Counted from the stretch's first letter, positions 10,360-20,909 are shown. The stretch is DNA of 64,000 bases from Stentor coeruleus (GCA_001970955.1 MPUH01000077.1:52797-116796), one strand, 5' to 3'. A program made the numbers and translations. Notes: a model not told the origin generated them from the letters alone.

Positions 10360-11196
10360 ATGGGATGCATAATTCGTCCAAGCCCAAGTACCAACTCTAG
10401 CCCTCTAGCCAACTTATCCCCTTTCCAAGTTCCATCTGATAATCATTCTAAAATCCTAACAAAAGCTCCAAGTATAGTTTCTGTAGCAACACTAACCATT
10501 AGACCATGTATGAAATTTTCACTTCAATACGAAACTTACATAAATATCCCACAAAGTATAAACATAATTGAATCATATCAATTATCATGTTCATCAGAAT
10601 ACCGACAAATATTAGAATCCTATCAAAGTTTTATATCTTCAGTAAGTTATTTTGATACAATGGTCCACTCAGTGTGTATTGAAAAATATTCTTTTATAAA
10701 AGCTATAAAACTCCTTATGATATACATAATTTCCAATGAAGGTTCAGAAAAATCTATTATCCACACAGATAAATTCCCGTTTTTCGACTTCCCAAACTGC
10801 TTATTTTGTGATAAAGAGTGCATAAGTTCCTGGGAAGACCTAATAGACAACATCAAAGCTCTTAAAAAAAACAAGAAACTTTATGAGAATTTCCTTCATA
10901 TAAAATACATATACAAAATCATAACAGAAATCACTAATCAAGTCTCAGATGAAGACAAACAAGCCTATAAAAAAATCCTCAGGGTATTAAAAAACACTAT
11001 TGAACTTATTGACAACATGTATATATTGTTAAATAATATGATCTATAACATCAAGTCTTTCAAAGAAAACTTGCAATCCTACTTTCCCACAATCCAAGCT
11101 CTGAGTTTTATAAGCCTAACTTTTCAAGATAAATCCCCAAAGAGCATTGTACATTTTATATACTCAGATTTAAATACTAATCATTTTTATATCTAA
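10360..11196 (+). CDS. unknown protein with an MGC acylation-type N-terminus
   Basis: 278 residues that I do not recognise. It begins MGCIIRPSPSTNSS, a good context for N-myristoylation at Gly2 and palmitoylation at Cys3, so membrane attachment is likely (inference). A Ser/Pro-rich leader of about 60 residues precedes a mostly helical domain. A CLFCDKEC motif sits near residue 150, possibly a metal or disulfide site. The stop TAA lies only 13 bp before the ATG of the 5-phosphatase gene, so the two may share transcript ends. Confidence 0.7.
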   Translation: MGCIIRPSPSTNSSPLANLSPFQVPSDNHSKILTKAPSIVSVATLTIRPCMKFSLQYETYINIPQSINIIESYQLSCSSEYRQILESYQSFISSVSYFDTMVHSVCIEKYSFIKAIKLLMIYIISNEGSEKSIIHTDKFPFFDFPNCLFCDKECISSWEDLIDNIKALKKNKKLYENFLHIKYIYKIITEITNQVSDEDKQAYKKILRVLKNTIELIDNMYILLNNMIYNIKSFKENLQSYFPTIQALSFISLTFQDKSPKSIVHFIYSDLNTNHFYI

Positions 11197-11209
11197 TCAT
11201 AATAAAAAT

Positions 11210-13771
11210 ATGAGAAAATATATTCAATCTAAACTTAGAGATACTGAATTTGTATACAGAAATAAACAAGTTAGTGTCCATGTAAATAAAAAACTTCGAG
11301 ATTGTCAATTGACTATAGTTAGTAGCAAATATAATGAAGGTGAATTAGCGTAAGGGATAATAAGACTATTCTTGTTCAAGCCTTCAAGTATGTTTGTTAT
11401 AAATAATCGATTAGATTTACTTGTTGTTGTCCCTATATGCAAAGAACTTAATATTATCGATAGGGTTAATGGTTTTGCTTTTAGATGGCTAGACTTTTCA
11501 GATACACAATGGGAAATTATTATGCCGAATTCATCAATTTTGACTGAAATCAAAAACCATTTAGCTGGGATAAGTTTGTATCAGAGAGAACCTTTTACTG
11601 CTAGTTCGCCTACACATAGATGGATTTGGTATTATGAACAAGCTATGCCTAATAAAATAAGAACTACTTCAGAAATATGTGAAAGGGAATTTGAACATAG
11701 AGAATCATCTTTGTTACAACCACAGCATTTTGGAAAGAAAATCATGCAAGCGTATATTAAGGAACAGTTAAAAAAATATGAAGGGCAGTATTTGACGTTT
11801 AGAGATATTAGTGTTTTTATTGGGTCGTGGAATTGTGCTGGAAGAGATCCTGGGGAAAGGATTGGGGCATGGATAAACTCAGCGAAAAGGGAAAATTATG
11901 GTGAGAGTTATGATATGATAATCTTTTCACTGCAGGAAATGTGTGAGTTAAGTACAAAAAACATCCTCGGCAGCGAAAGTTCAGCTGAAAGGTGGACAGA
12001 GTTTATAAGACAGCAAGTAAACCATGCATTTCCAAGAACCTACGAACTAGTAATCTCCATATAGAAAACAAGTCAAAACCTCGTCGGCCTTCTAAGCTTA
12101 GTCTTTATCAATTCTAAAATTTCACCCAACATTTCCAACATAGCCAATCTAACCATAAAACTTGGTCTTCGAGGTTATACCGGTAATAAAGGAGCAATAT
12201 GTTTACGTTTTGATTACTACAATTCTTCTATCCTAATAATAAACTGTCACTTAGCCGCACACAAATCCAAAATCAAAAGTCGTAATGAACATATAAAATC
12301 AATTCTTAAGCAAGCGATATTCTCCATATCCAATAAAGAAAAGAGAATCTATGAACATGATCATATCTTTTGGACTGGAGACTTAAATTATCGTCTTCAA
12401 GGTTTAGATCATCAGAAAATCCTTGAAATCATATCAAAAGGTGACTTAAATCAACTTATTCAACACGACCAATTGAATTTAGAAAAAAAATCAGGAAGTA
12501 TTTTAGTAGATTTTAATGAAGGCCTTTTGAACTTCCCCCCAACTTTTAAATATAAAAAAGACACAAAAGATTACTCGTAATTTATAATCAGAAATGAAAG
12601 AGAACCTTCATGGTGTGATAGAATATTATGGAGAGGTGAGTCTAAAATTTTAGTATATGGGTCTTGTCAAGATATAATGCAAAGTGACCATAAGCCGATT
12701 TTCGCTTTATTTAAAGTGCCGACAAAAATTGTAGAAATAACGGCAATGAGTCAAATAGAGAATAAATTATTAGAAGATATAAGTAAACAAAGACATGATT
12801 CGATACCAAAAATAAAATTAAATAAATCGGAGTTCCATTTTCAGAAAATATACTATAAAACACCACAAGAAACATGTCTTGAGTTGACAAATATAGGGAA
12901 AAGTTTTGTTGTTTTTTCAATAATTTATGATAAAACAGCATCTTGGCTTGATATAAGCCCTATGACTGGTAGTGTTAATGCTAATGATTCATGTATTGTG
13001 ACAATAAAAGTACTTTTTAAAGAAAAAGAAGCCCAATTTGCTAATTATCATACAAAAACTCATCATGCATATGGGAAAATCCGCATTGTTGATGGATGTG
13101 ATTATAATATAGAAATTCATGCGGAATTTTTAGGGTCTTGTTTTGGGTGTAATTTTACTGAACTGGCTAAAGCTCTTGGTCCAGTAGTCGATCTCCCTGG
13201 GACTATAAAAGATAATGCTTTAACATTTGAAGGACGTATGAAAATGCCTAAAGAGCTTTATAGAATAATTGAGTTTATAAAAGCTAGTAGTCTAGAAGGG
13301 ATTTTTGATACAAATCCAGATCTGAATGTTATTCAAGAAATAAGACTTGCTTTAGATACTTTGCAACCATTTAATGATAGGGCTAATAGTTCAGCTATGA
13401 TAAAAGTTTTGATAGAATTACTTGAAAGTATGCCTAAAGCATTAGTTATGCCTGAGGTTATTAATTTTATTGCAGAAAATGAAGGTAAGAATATTGGCAA
13501 TCTTGCTAGAAATAAGATGTTTTGTAAGTTTGATCCTATTGATATGGAGAGTTTTTATTATATTATTGACTTTTTGAAATGGCTTGTTATACAGAATAGG
13601 GAATGGATTTATTGTGTTGTTGAACTGTTTATGTATCCACTTATGCATGTTGAAAGATTAGAGTTTGAGAATAAAAATGAAGTACAAAGTCGGTTTGCTC
13701 AGGTACAATCGCCACGTGGGGTATCTGATATTGTTAGGAAAAAAGTTTTTATAAATTTAATACAGCCGTAA
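11210..13771 (+). CDS. OCRL/INPP5B-type inositol polyphosphate 5-phosphatase
   Basis: Joining four exons (introns 11350-11364, 12050-12064, 12577-12591) gives 838 residues in one frame. The N-terminal about 120 residues may be a PH-like domain. The 5-phosphatase domain contains FIGSWNCAG, FSLQEM (metal-binding Glu), GYTGNKGA, NCHLAAH, WTGDLNYRL, EPSWCDRILWRG and SDHKPI, so the full catalytic set is present. An ASH domain follows (FHFQKIYYKTPQETCLELTN...), then a RhoGAP-like domain (YRIIEFIKASSLEGIF...). This is the architecture of OCRL and INPP5B, which dephosphorylate PI(4,5)P2 on endosomes, Golgi and cilia. Start ATG 11210 is only 13 bp after the previous stop. Confidence 0.95.
11350..11364 (+). 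other. 15-nt intron in the 5-phosphatase gene
   Basis: GTAAGGGATAATAAG. It carries an in-frame TAA if unspliced. Removal yields Ala-Leu-Phe across the junction and opens the frame into the main ORF. Confidence 0.9.
12050..12064 (+). other. 15-nt intron in the 5-phosphatase gene
   Basis: GTAATCTCCATATAG at a codon boundary, ending in an in-frame TAG. Removal joins the catalytic domain into one frame towards GYTGNKGA. Confidence 0.95.
12577..12591 (+). other. 15-nt intron in the 5-phosphatase gene
   Basis: GTAATTTATAATCAG. Removal joins KDTKDYS to NEREPSWCDRILW, the invariant 5-phosphatase motif, which proves the splice. Confidence 0.97.
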
Positions 13772-14274
13772 ATCAGATGTAAATAGAAATAGTTTATAAT
13801 AAAGGATATGATTTTTAAGTAAAACTAAGATTTTTATATGAAGTTATGCTAATATACAAGTAAAAAAGGAATAAAATCTATTAAGCTCAAGGGAAAAAGT
13901 TGCTTAGAATACATCAAGATTTAACATAAACTAATATCATAAATACATAAAATATATTTTATAAACTACTACAGCATTTTTCTAATATAAATTTTTATTT
14001 ACTATCTAATTTTCTTCCTTATCTTTCCTATATTTTATAACAAAAAATCTGAAAAAAAAATAAGCTACTTAAAATCCTAATCTTNATTAAGCTCAAGGGA
14101 AAAAGTTGCTTAGAATACATCAAGATTTAACATAAACTAATATCATAAACACATAAAATATATTTTATACACTACTACAGCATTTTTCTAATATAAATTT
14201 TTATTTACTATCTAATTTTCTTCCCTATCTTTCCTATATTTTATAACAAAAAATCTGAAAAAAAAATAAGCTAC
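13772..14274. other. convergent intergenic region, mostly an assembly duplication
   Basis: Lies between the 3' ends of the 5-phosphatase and mL49 genes. Most of it is the two copies of the 13880-14290 duplication, so the real spacing is about 300 bp. No gene seen. Confidence 0.6.
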
Positions 14275-14290
14275 TTAAAATCCTAATCTC
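13880..14290. repeat. 205-bp direct duplication around a single N (14085)
   Basis: Positions 13880-14084 recur at 14086-14290 with a few substitutions. The copies include the last codons of mL49; the second copy is the one joined to the gene. Interpreted as an assembly overlap. Confidence 0.85.
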
Positions 14291-14727
14291 CTAAGCCAAG
14301 TTTTAATCACTTCTCCATGTAACCCTTTAACTTCTACACGGCCAACTTTTTCATATATCTCATAATTGCTCACAACTTTACTTAGTTCAGTTTTGAATTC
14401 TTCGATATCCCCAGAAATTTTCCTTATAACAGTCCTTTTCTGATTAGCATCAATTTTATAATCAGAATAAACTGGAAGGTTTCCAACATGAGTCCTTTCG
14501 ATTTTAAAAGGAAGTGATTCTGTTCCTCCTAAAGGTGGACCGTGGATGCTGGAATTTGGTAAATCTTGGAGTTTATATTTTAGAGGTAGTGGGACTTGTG
14601 ATGTTCTGTTATAGAGAGCTTTATGGAGAGGGTGAGTTTTTATAGTTTGTCTAACTTTTGGAGGCACAAAGTTAGTAAATTCTTCTGCAGCTTTTTTTAG
14701 GATTCTATAACCTTTGGTTCGGGCCAT
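14275..14727 (-). CDS. MRPL49: mitochondrial large-subunit ribosomal protein mL49
   Basis: 150 residues. The C-terminal 85 residues match the mL49/IMG2 family: PFKIERTHVGNLPVYSDYK, then RTVIRKISGDIEEFKTEL, then VEVKGLHGEVIKTWLRRLGF at the extreme C-terminus, where the family normally ends. The basic N-terminus (MARTKGYRILKKAAEEF) could be a mitochondrial targeting sequence. It would be a structural part of the mitoribosome large subunit. No intron, stop TAA. Confidence 0.93.
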   Translation of the reverse strand: MARTKGYRILKKAAEEFTNFVPPKVRQTIKTHPLHKALYNRTSQVPLPLKYKLQDLPNSSIHGPPLGGTESLPFKIERTHVGNLPVYSDYKIDANQKRTVIRKISGDIEEFKTELSKVVSNYEIYEKVGRVEVKGLHGEVIKTWLRRLGF

Positions 14728-15359
14728 ATTTATATGTTTTTACTTTTGATGTGAAGGTTTAGGTTTTGATGAATGGAATGAAGTTAAAGGTTCTGAGTAG
14801 AGGTTATAGGAGTTTATCAGTTATTATTGGTTTGAATAGAGATCTTGTGTATAGAAATTACCTAATAATATCATCAATGAAAAATGCTCTTCTCATAGCT
14901 TAAGAAAATCACAAACATTTCCATAATTTCAAAAATTTACTACAACAAACAAATCCTATTATTTACAACAATATTTACCATAATCTATTTATACACACAA
15001 TCCATCCTAATACTATAAAAATCAAACTTAAAACCTAACCCTTAAAAAAAATCCACCATTCTAAAATAAAAAAAGTAATAAAACTTATCCACACTCCAAA
15101 ATTATAAATAAAAAATAAAATTCTAATATCTTCCAACTTACACTAAATTTTACCTAAAAAAAAATGCTTTATAACAAACTTAATAATCATATTCCTCATT
15201 CCAATCATTTCTTCCCCCTAATAAACCAATTTTCTAAAATCCATATTTTCAAATCCCAACTCCATTAAAACGCTTCAAATCATTCAACAATTCTTACAAT
15301 AAACCTAACTAATCCAAAGCTTATCCTATTATACAACCTATATATCATTTCTTATATTA
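14728..15359. other. intergenic region between two minus-strand genes
   Basis: G-rich plus strand next to the mL49 start, then long C/A/T-rich, G-poor sequence that forms the 3' flank of the next minus-strand gene. No ORF or RNA gene recognised. Confidence 0.6.
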
Positions 15360-15875
15360 TTATAGAAACTCATCAAAATACTCGCCAAAACTTTCCTTAT
15401 CCTTTTCACACATGAAATTCTGTTTCAGAATCGAGTTTTCCTTTTGCAATTGTTGTATAATTTCATCATTAGCACGCATTTTATTCAAACTATTTGCCTT
15501 TTGCATATCCTTAACTACACTTTTCAGTTCATTCAATTCTTTTCTTAGCTGGGCAATTTCATTTGCTAAAGAAATGTTTTCATTTACTAATGATTCTTGT
15601 GAAAAGCAAGGGGAATCAGTTTGAATAGCAGCAGTTTTAGTAATAGATTGGCTTTTTGTTGAATTTAAATCAGTTGCAGGGAAAATGCAGGTATCAAAAG
15701 ATTCATTTATTGGAGTACTATAGACAGGGACACTATTAAGTGGAGAACTCCAACCAAAACGAGAATATACATCTAGTTTTAATCGAGTACTTGTAAGTGT
15801 TGGATTACTTCTAGCTTTACCTAGACTTGTTGTTTTTTTCAATCTTTGTGTTGCGAATTCTATTTTTCTTTTCAT
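15360..15875 (-). CDS. short coiled-coil protein of unknown function
   Basis: 171 residues. The N-terminal about 80 residues are basic and Ser/Thr-rich (MKRKIEFATQRLKKTTSLGKARSNP...). Residues of about 95-160 are a coiled coil (SLANEIAQLRKELNELKSVVKDMQ and a further heptad run), and the end is acidic (ESFGEYFDEFL). No known domain was recognised. The leucine-zipper-like segment suggests dimerisation, but there is no clear bZIP basic motif directly before it. Confidence 0.72.
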   Translation of the reverse strand: MKRKIEFATQRLKKTTSLGKARSNPTLTSTRLKLDVYSRFGWSSPLNSVPVYSTPINESFDTCIFPATDLNSTKSQSITKTAAIQTDSPCFSQESLVNENISLANEIAQLRKELNELKSVVKDMQKANSLNKMRANDEIIQQLQKENSILKQNFMCEKDKESFGEYFDEFL

Positions 15876-16458
15876 CTTTGAATGAATTTATATAGGCAAA
15901 TATTGGAATATATTTTTGGTACTTTAGATTAATCATTGTAGAAGATGGAGAGTATTTTGGTATAATGTTGGAACTTTTTATTTAGAAATTTTTAATAAGT
16001 TAGGATTTCTTGATATAGGATTTTGTGTGTAGAAGATTTTTTTGATGGAATTTGGATGAGGATAATGGGATTTTTTATGTTGTATTGAATAATCTATTGC
16101 TATAGTGTGATAACTTGGTTGATAAAATTTTATGTAGGTTTAACTTTGAATATTCAAAATATATCAAAAATATTAGGATGATTATTTGTAATTTTCTGTG
16201 CAAGCAAATAGTAAGCCACAAGTCTGATTGGCTGTTACAATAGCAGAATTTAACTCAAAGATTAGGATTCATCACAATAATTTTGGGTATAATAGAAAAA
16301 CTAATGCTTATTATTTATATTTTATATACTTATAATAATTTTTTGTACTAAATAACATAATACGCTTAAGATATTATGAGAAATTTTTACAATAACTATT
16401 TCTCTATAAAACCTAACCAATCAAATCTTAAAAAAATAATCAATTCTATATTAAAAAT
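15876..16458. other. intergenic region between two minus-strand genes
   Basis: Plus strand is G-rich to about 16100 (the 5' flank of the preceding minus gene) and C-richer near 16400 (the 3' flank of the next). Nothing else recognised. Confidence 0.6.
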
Positions 16459-17526
16459 CTAATTACTAGAAGCAGCCAACCGATCATATTGTTTAATCTC
16501 ATTCTTCAACTCCTCAATCTTCATGCTTTTTTCATTAATCTGAGCCCTCAAATCATTATACTCACTCGTAAACCTATTATTCGGTGTGTCTAAAAAGCTC
16601 GTATTTTCCGCTTTAGAATAAACCGAAATACATTTTTCCAGCCTTTCAATCTTTTCTTTCTGCACCATCTCCTCTTCCTCATATTCCTTTATCATCCCCC
16701 CAATTTCCTTATTCTTCTCTTCAGCTTTTTCTAACTCCTCCATTAATCTTTCCTTCTTCATTTCTAATTCTAATTCTTCAGCCTTACTAGATTGAAATTG
16801 ATTTTCACTATTCTCCACTTCTTTTCTCAGTTCTTCGTATTCTTCTTTTATCTTAGCCAATGATTGTTTTAAAGATTCAGTTGTATTATTGTTATTGAAT
16901 TTAACTTTTAACATTTCAGCTTCATTACTTACTTGTTTGATTTTGTTCTCCAGGTTGTGAACATCAGAAACTTTTTCATCATATTCAATTTTGAGTATTT
17001 CTATCTCTTTTTCTAATCGAAAATTCACATCTTTAAGGGTTTGTATTTCCTTAAGCTCAGAGTTTTCTTTGTCTTTTTCTTTTTCTACTAGTTTTTCTAG
17101 TTCTTCATCTAAAAGGAGTTTTAAGTTCATTTCTTTTAGTATTGCCCTACCTTCATGTTCGTGTTTTTCTCTCAGTTCGCTGATTTCGTTGCGGAGTTTT
17201 TCTAGTAAGCTCACACCTTTGGCCATTTGTCTTTCATAGCAATTGTCACAGATGTTGACAGGGACGTTGCTTTCTGGGTGGGTTGCTTGTTTACTAAAGC
17301 AGTTACTGCAGACACCTCTATAGCAGAATGAGCAACAGTTTTTTTTTAGAGCACCAGTTTTGAAGGAACTCCCACAGCAGAAGCAGGATTCGTCGCTAAG
17401 GTGAGCATTTCGGTCAATTGGTAAGTCTATGCCACTCATTGAACTAGCTGAACTCATAACACTGTTTGCTCTTGAAAAGTTTGAGAAATTACTTGTGAAA
17501 GAATCTGTGATCCTGGAACCTGCCAT
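16459..17526 (-). CDS. zinc-finger (degenerate FYVE-like) coiled-coil protein
   Basis: 355 residues. Residues of about 45-105 carry eight spaced cysteines in FYVE/RING-like order (CFCCGSSF, CCSFCYRGVCSNC, ICDNC). The central segment reads KKNCCSFCYRGVC where FYVE domains have a basic R/K-HHCR patch, so the PI3P-binding basic-His motif is not conserved. From residue 110 to the end it is a continuous coiled coil rich in Glu and Lys. This layout fits an endosome- or cytoskeleton-associated adaptor. Lipid binding should not be assumed. Confidence 0.85.
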   Translation of the reverse strand: MAGSRITDSFTSNFSNFSRANSVMSSASSMSGIDLPIDRNAHLSDESCFCCGSSFKTGALKKNCCSFCYRGVCSNCFSKQATHPESNVPVNICDNCYERQMAKGVSLLEKLRNEISELREKHEHEGRAILKEMNLKLLLDEELEKLVEKEKDKENSELKEIQTLKDVNFRLEKEIEILKIEYDEKVSDVHNLENKIKQVSNEAEMLKVKFNNNNTTESLKQSLAKIKEEYEELRKEVENSENQFQSSKAEELELEMKKERLMEELEKAEEKNKEIGGMIKEYEEEEMVQKEKIERLEKCISVYSKAENTSFLDTPNNRFTSEYNDLRAQINEKSMKIEELKNEIKQYDRLAASSN

Positions 17527-17663
17527 TTACAAAAAAATTTTATGGCTTCTGAAGCATTAGCTATAAATATTATCTAAAATCAATCAAAAAAAAAATACCT
17601 TATTCCACTTATATCAAAACTTAAAAATAAAGCCCTTCAAAAATACATAAAAGTAATATAATT
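17527..17663. promoter_or_regulatory. 137-bp bidirectional 5' region
   Basis: Separates the divergent starts of the zinc-finger and WD40 genes. It is AT-rich and C-rich on the plus strand near the WD40 gene. It must hold both promoters unless they lie inside the genes. Confidence 0.45.
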
Positions 17664-19499
17664 ATGGACTTAAGTCAAGAAAAAAAAATATCAGAACTCA
17701 ACCAGAAACTATCTCTAATCGAAAATTTTAAAGAAAATATAATCACACAAGTCCAAGAGTCATCCAAAAAATGCATAAATTCAATTACAAAAAAGCTTAT
17801 AGAACTCAGTAACAAATCAAATCTAAAACCTAATATCCAATCTAATCATAACCAAGTAACTCAATCCGAACTAAACTCATTAGCTACTCTACTAACATCA
17901 ATAAGTAAATTTTTTGATGAGCTAGTTTTTTCCCCATCATACAATCTTGAAGACATCTTATCAAAAAACCCATCCCCAAAAACGACCTTAGAAAGTACTT
18001 TAAAAATATCATTAACAAATCATAGCCTCATATCCCAAAGCCAAACAACTGATAATTTTCTTATAACTTCAGGAAATGATTATAGTATCCGTATCTGGGA
18101 TATTTCTCAAAGTTTTACTTATGAAAAAAGCTTATCATATCTTGGTTCATCTATAAGCCTATTAGCAACAGATACTAAACGTGAATATCTTGCCGCAGGG
18201 TCATGTTATTCATTAATAACAATCTGGAATATAGAAAATAATTTTGAATATAAAGGAAGTTTTAATCAACATAAAGGTAAAATCACAGTTATTCAATTCC
18301 TTAGTACAATCCCAGCAGTTATTATTGCAAGTAATGATACAAGTATAAGTCTTTGGTATTATCTAGAAACAAACTATGAAAAATATAAAATTGGTTTAAA
18401 ACATACAGAAAAAGTGAATTGTATAGAAATATTATATAATAATGATGGGGAAAAAATATTTACTGGAGGGGAAGATATGAGAGTTATATGTTGGGGAAAT
18501 GCATATAGTTTTGGATTTAAGTTTGAATGGATTAATAAAGAACCGGTTAAGGTTTTGAAGAGAATTACTGAGGATTGTATTGTTGTTGGAGGAAAGGATA
18601 TTAGGATTTTGAAAATTCGTGAGGATGGGTTTGAGGATTTTAGGAAAATTAAGATGATTCATCAAGGGATGATTAGGGAAATTATTATTAGAGGTGATTT
18701 GTTGATTGTTGCTGGGAAAGATAAGGATGTTGGGCTTTGGAAATGGAAAGAGGGGAAGTTTGTTTGTAGGTTAGAACATGACGATGTGGTAGTTAAGGTA
18801 GAAGTTGGGAAAAAAAATAAAGTTGTGGTTACGGCGGGGAAAGATGCGTGGGTTAAGATGTGGAGTTTGAAAAACTACCATGTTAAATCATCACACAAAT
18901 TTTCTTACCCAATCAAAACATTCTCTTTAACTCCAAACCAAGAAAAAATCATTCTAATTTTTTACCCAAACATAATCCACATCTACAACTTTCCTTCATT
19001 CCAACTTATTTCAAGTTACAAAGGACACATATTATCTCCAACATCCTTTCTTGCTTTAAACCCATCAGTTCTTATAACATCAGGAGACAATAATATAATT
19101 TTCTGGAGCCTTATTTCAAAAACATATAAAATCATTGAAAACAGTAGTATTAATAATATAAAATATCTGGCTTTTACAAAAAACAAAACGTTCATTATAT
19201 CCTGTAGTTCCACAGAAATTAAGCTTTGGAGATCACAAGAACGAACTTTAGAAAAAGTTTTCCAATTCGACTCATACCCAAAATTATTATCTTTTGCATA
19301 TTCAAACCCTTCACTATTTATCGGTACTATAAATTGCATAATAACTCTTAACAACCTAGATACAATCACATCACAATCAGAATTGGCCCTAAAAGGTAAA
19401 GTTAAAAACCTTATTTATCATGACAATCAATTAGATTTCAAATTAAAAGATGATGATGGATCCTTAACATTAAAAACCTTACATTTATCAACTAAATAA
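17664..19499 (+). CDS. WD40-repeat protein
   Basis: 611 residues. The first about 60 residues are helical (ISELNQKLSLIENFKENII...). WD40 repeats run from about residue 115 to near the C-terminus, with landmarks FLITSGNDYSIRIWDI, KIFTGGEDMRVICW, LIVAGKDKDVGLWKW and VVVTAGKDAWVKMWSL, then weaker blades to about residue 600, enough for two propellers. It is a scaffold-type protein; the N-terminal helix plus propellers fits many ciliary and trafficking proteins, and I cannot pick a family. DNA composition switches abruptly from G-rich to C-rich near 18870, between the better and weaker repeats. Confidence 0.9.
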   Translation: MDLSQEKKISELNQKLSLIENFKENIITQVQESSKKCINSITKKLIELSNKSNLKPNIQSNHNQVTQSELNSLATLLTSISKFFDELVFSPSYNLEDILSKNPSPKTTLESTLKISLTNHSLISQSQTTDNFLITSGNDYSIRIWDISQSFTYEKSLSYLGSSISLLATDTKREYLAAGSCYSLITIWNIENNFEYKGSFNQHKGKITVIQFLSTIPAVIIASNDTSISLWYYLETNYEKYKIGLKHTEKVNCIEILYNNDGEKIFTGGEDMRVICWGNAYSFGFKFEWINKEPVKVLKRITEDCIVVGGKDIRILKIREDGFEDFRKIKMIHQGMIREIIIRGDLLIVAGKDKDVGLWKWKEGKFVCRLEHDDVVVKVEVGKKNKVVVTAGKDAWVKMWSLKNYHVKSSHKFSYPIKTFSLTPNQEKIILIFYPNIIHIYNFPSFQLISSYKGHILSPTSFLALNPSVLITSGDNNIIFWSLISKTYKIIENSSINNIKYLAFTKNKTFIISCSSTEIKLWRSQERTLEKVFQFDSYPKLLSFAYSNPSLFIGTINCIITLNNLDTITSQSELALKGKVKNLIYHDNQLDFKLKDDDGSLTLKTLHLSTK

Positions 19500-19540
19500 A
19501 TAAAATATGTTTATTCCTTTAATCCTTATCTACAGATTTT

Positions 19541-20909
19541 CTAACTATTTTGATTTGATATTGGGAATATCCTTCTAATTTCTCCAAGTCCTTTTGTCCT
19601 ACCTTCTCTAAACAAAATATGCATTCCAGTATGCATTATTTCAGGTCTATATGCGAATCTGAATTTTATAGTCCCTTTATCACCAGATCTTAATAATTCA
19701 TTACTCATTTCTATAACATTTGCTGCTTGTCTAACAACTCCACAGTGTATTATAGGTTGATAATTTTGTTTTATTGTTGTTGCATGATGTAATATCACAA
19801 CTTCAGCTTCGAATTCCCAGACAGTTTCTGGGCAAAGATCTTTATCGATTAAAACCATACCTTTTTTGTATGATGATTTTTTTAAGACATCTTTTTTGGC
19901 TAAAGCTTTAATGTTTAAAGATACAGACATTCCTGATATAGCTTTATCGATTGGAATTCGTTTGTGATGTATTCCTCTTACTTGAACTGGTTTAAAAGTG
20001 CCAGTGCTATCTGGGCCTAGGTTTAGCATTTGGCCAACAGTTGTTGTACCAGCTCTTAAAATCCCAGATACCACCAATCCAACTCCTGTTACCATAAAAA
20101 CCCCATCAATCAAAAATTCTGTTGGTGCCTCAGCAGGTCCAAACATCCCACTACTATTAACCCTTGTTTTCAATGTATTCAAAAAACATTTCAATACTGG
20201 AATCCCTTCACCAGTTACATTTGACACAACAAATATCGGACAACATTTACTTTCTATTAAAGATGACAACTCCATATAATTTTCTTGTGTAGTCAACATA
20301 GGCATCCTACTTCCTGCAGCAGGGCTTCTCATAATTTTTTGAAGCATTTCTAATGTACTATCAAAAACATTTTTTGGGGCAATGTCAATCTTAGTAATAA
20401 CAAAGAAAATAGGGACTTTTAAAGATATCGCTAGGCCGATATGCTCTTTTGTCATTCTTGTTATACCCATATTTGCACCAATTACAATCATTGCATAATC
20501 TGGCATAAGGCCGACAAGGCCGAAAATAGTGGTTTTAAGGTACTTTTCATGTCCACAAAGGTCAAGAAATGTTATAAGATGTTTAGATTTCTCCACAATC
20601 GGCTGCCAGGTTTTGTTTTTTGACTCAGAAATTCTATCAGGAATAACTTGATTACCAAGATCATTAAAACCCATAATTTCTTGGGCTATACTTGATGTTC
20701 TCCCATTAGCTTGTTCATGAGCATAATTAAAAACAAGACTTCTAGCATGACCTCTACCATCATCTTGAACACATTTAGTCAGAACTCCAACAAGAGTTGA
20801 CTTCNTCTTGAACACATTTAGTCAGAACTCCAACAAGAGTTGACTTCCCTGAATCAACATTTCCTATTACGGCTATTCTGATATCTTCTGTAAGCATTTC
20901 ACTTTCCAT
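19541..20909 (-). CDS. GTPBP1/GTPBP2-type elongation-factor-like GTPase (broken only by assembly)
   Basis: Translational GTPase with G1 GNVDSGKST (about residues 16-24), G3 DLCGHEKY, G4 TKID and G5-region SNVTGEG, followed by EF-Tu-like beta-barrel domains. GRGHARSLVFNYAHEQ and GRTSS are typical of the GTPBP1 family, which handles aminoacyl-tRNA and stalled-ribosome/mRNA-decay tasks in animals. As given, the frame breaks at N 20805. Removing one 42-bp copy plus the N gives 1326 nt (441 residues) from ATG 20909 to TAG, with an intact P-loop. No biological frameshift is implied. Confidence 0.94.
20763..20847. repeat. 42-bp direct duplication around a single N (20805)
   Basis: Positions 20763-20804 equal 20806-20847. 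It lies in the GTPase P-loop exon and shifts the frame by 43 nt. Collapsing it restores the gene. Confidence 0.92.
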
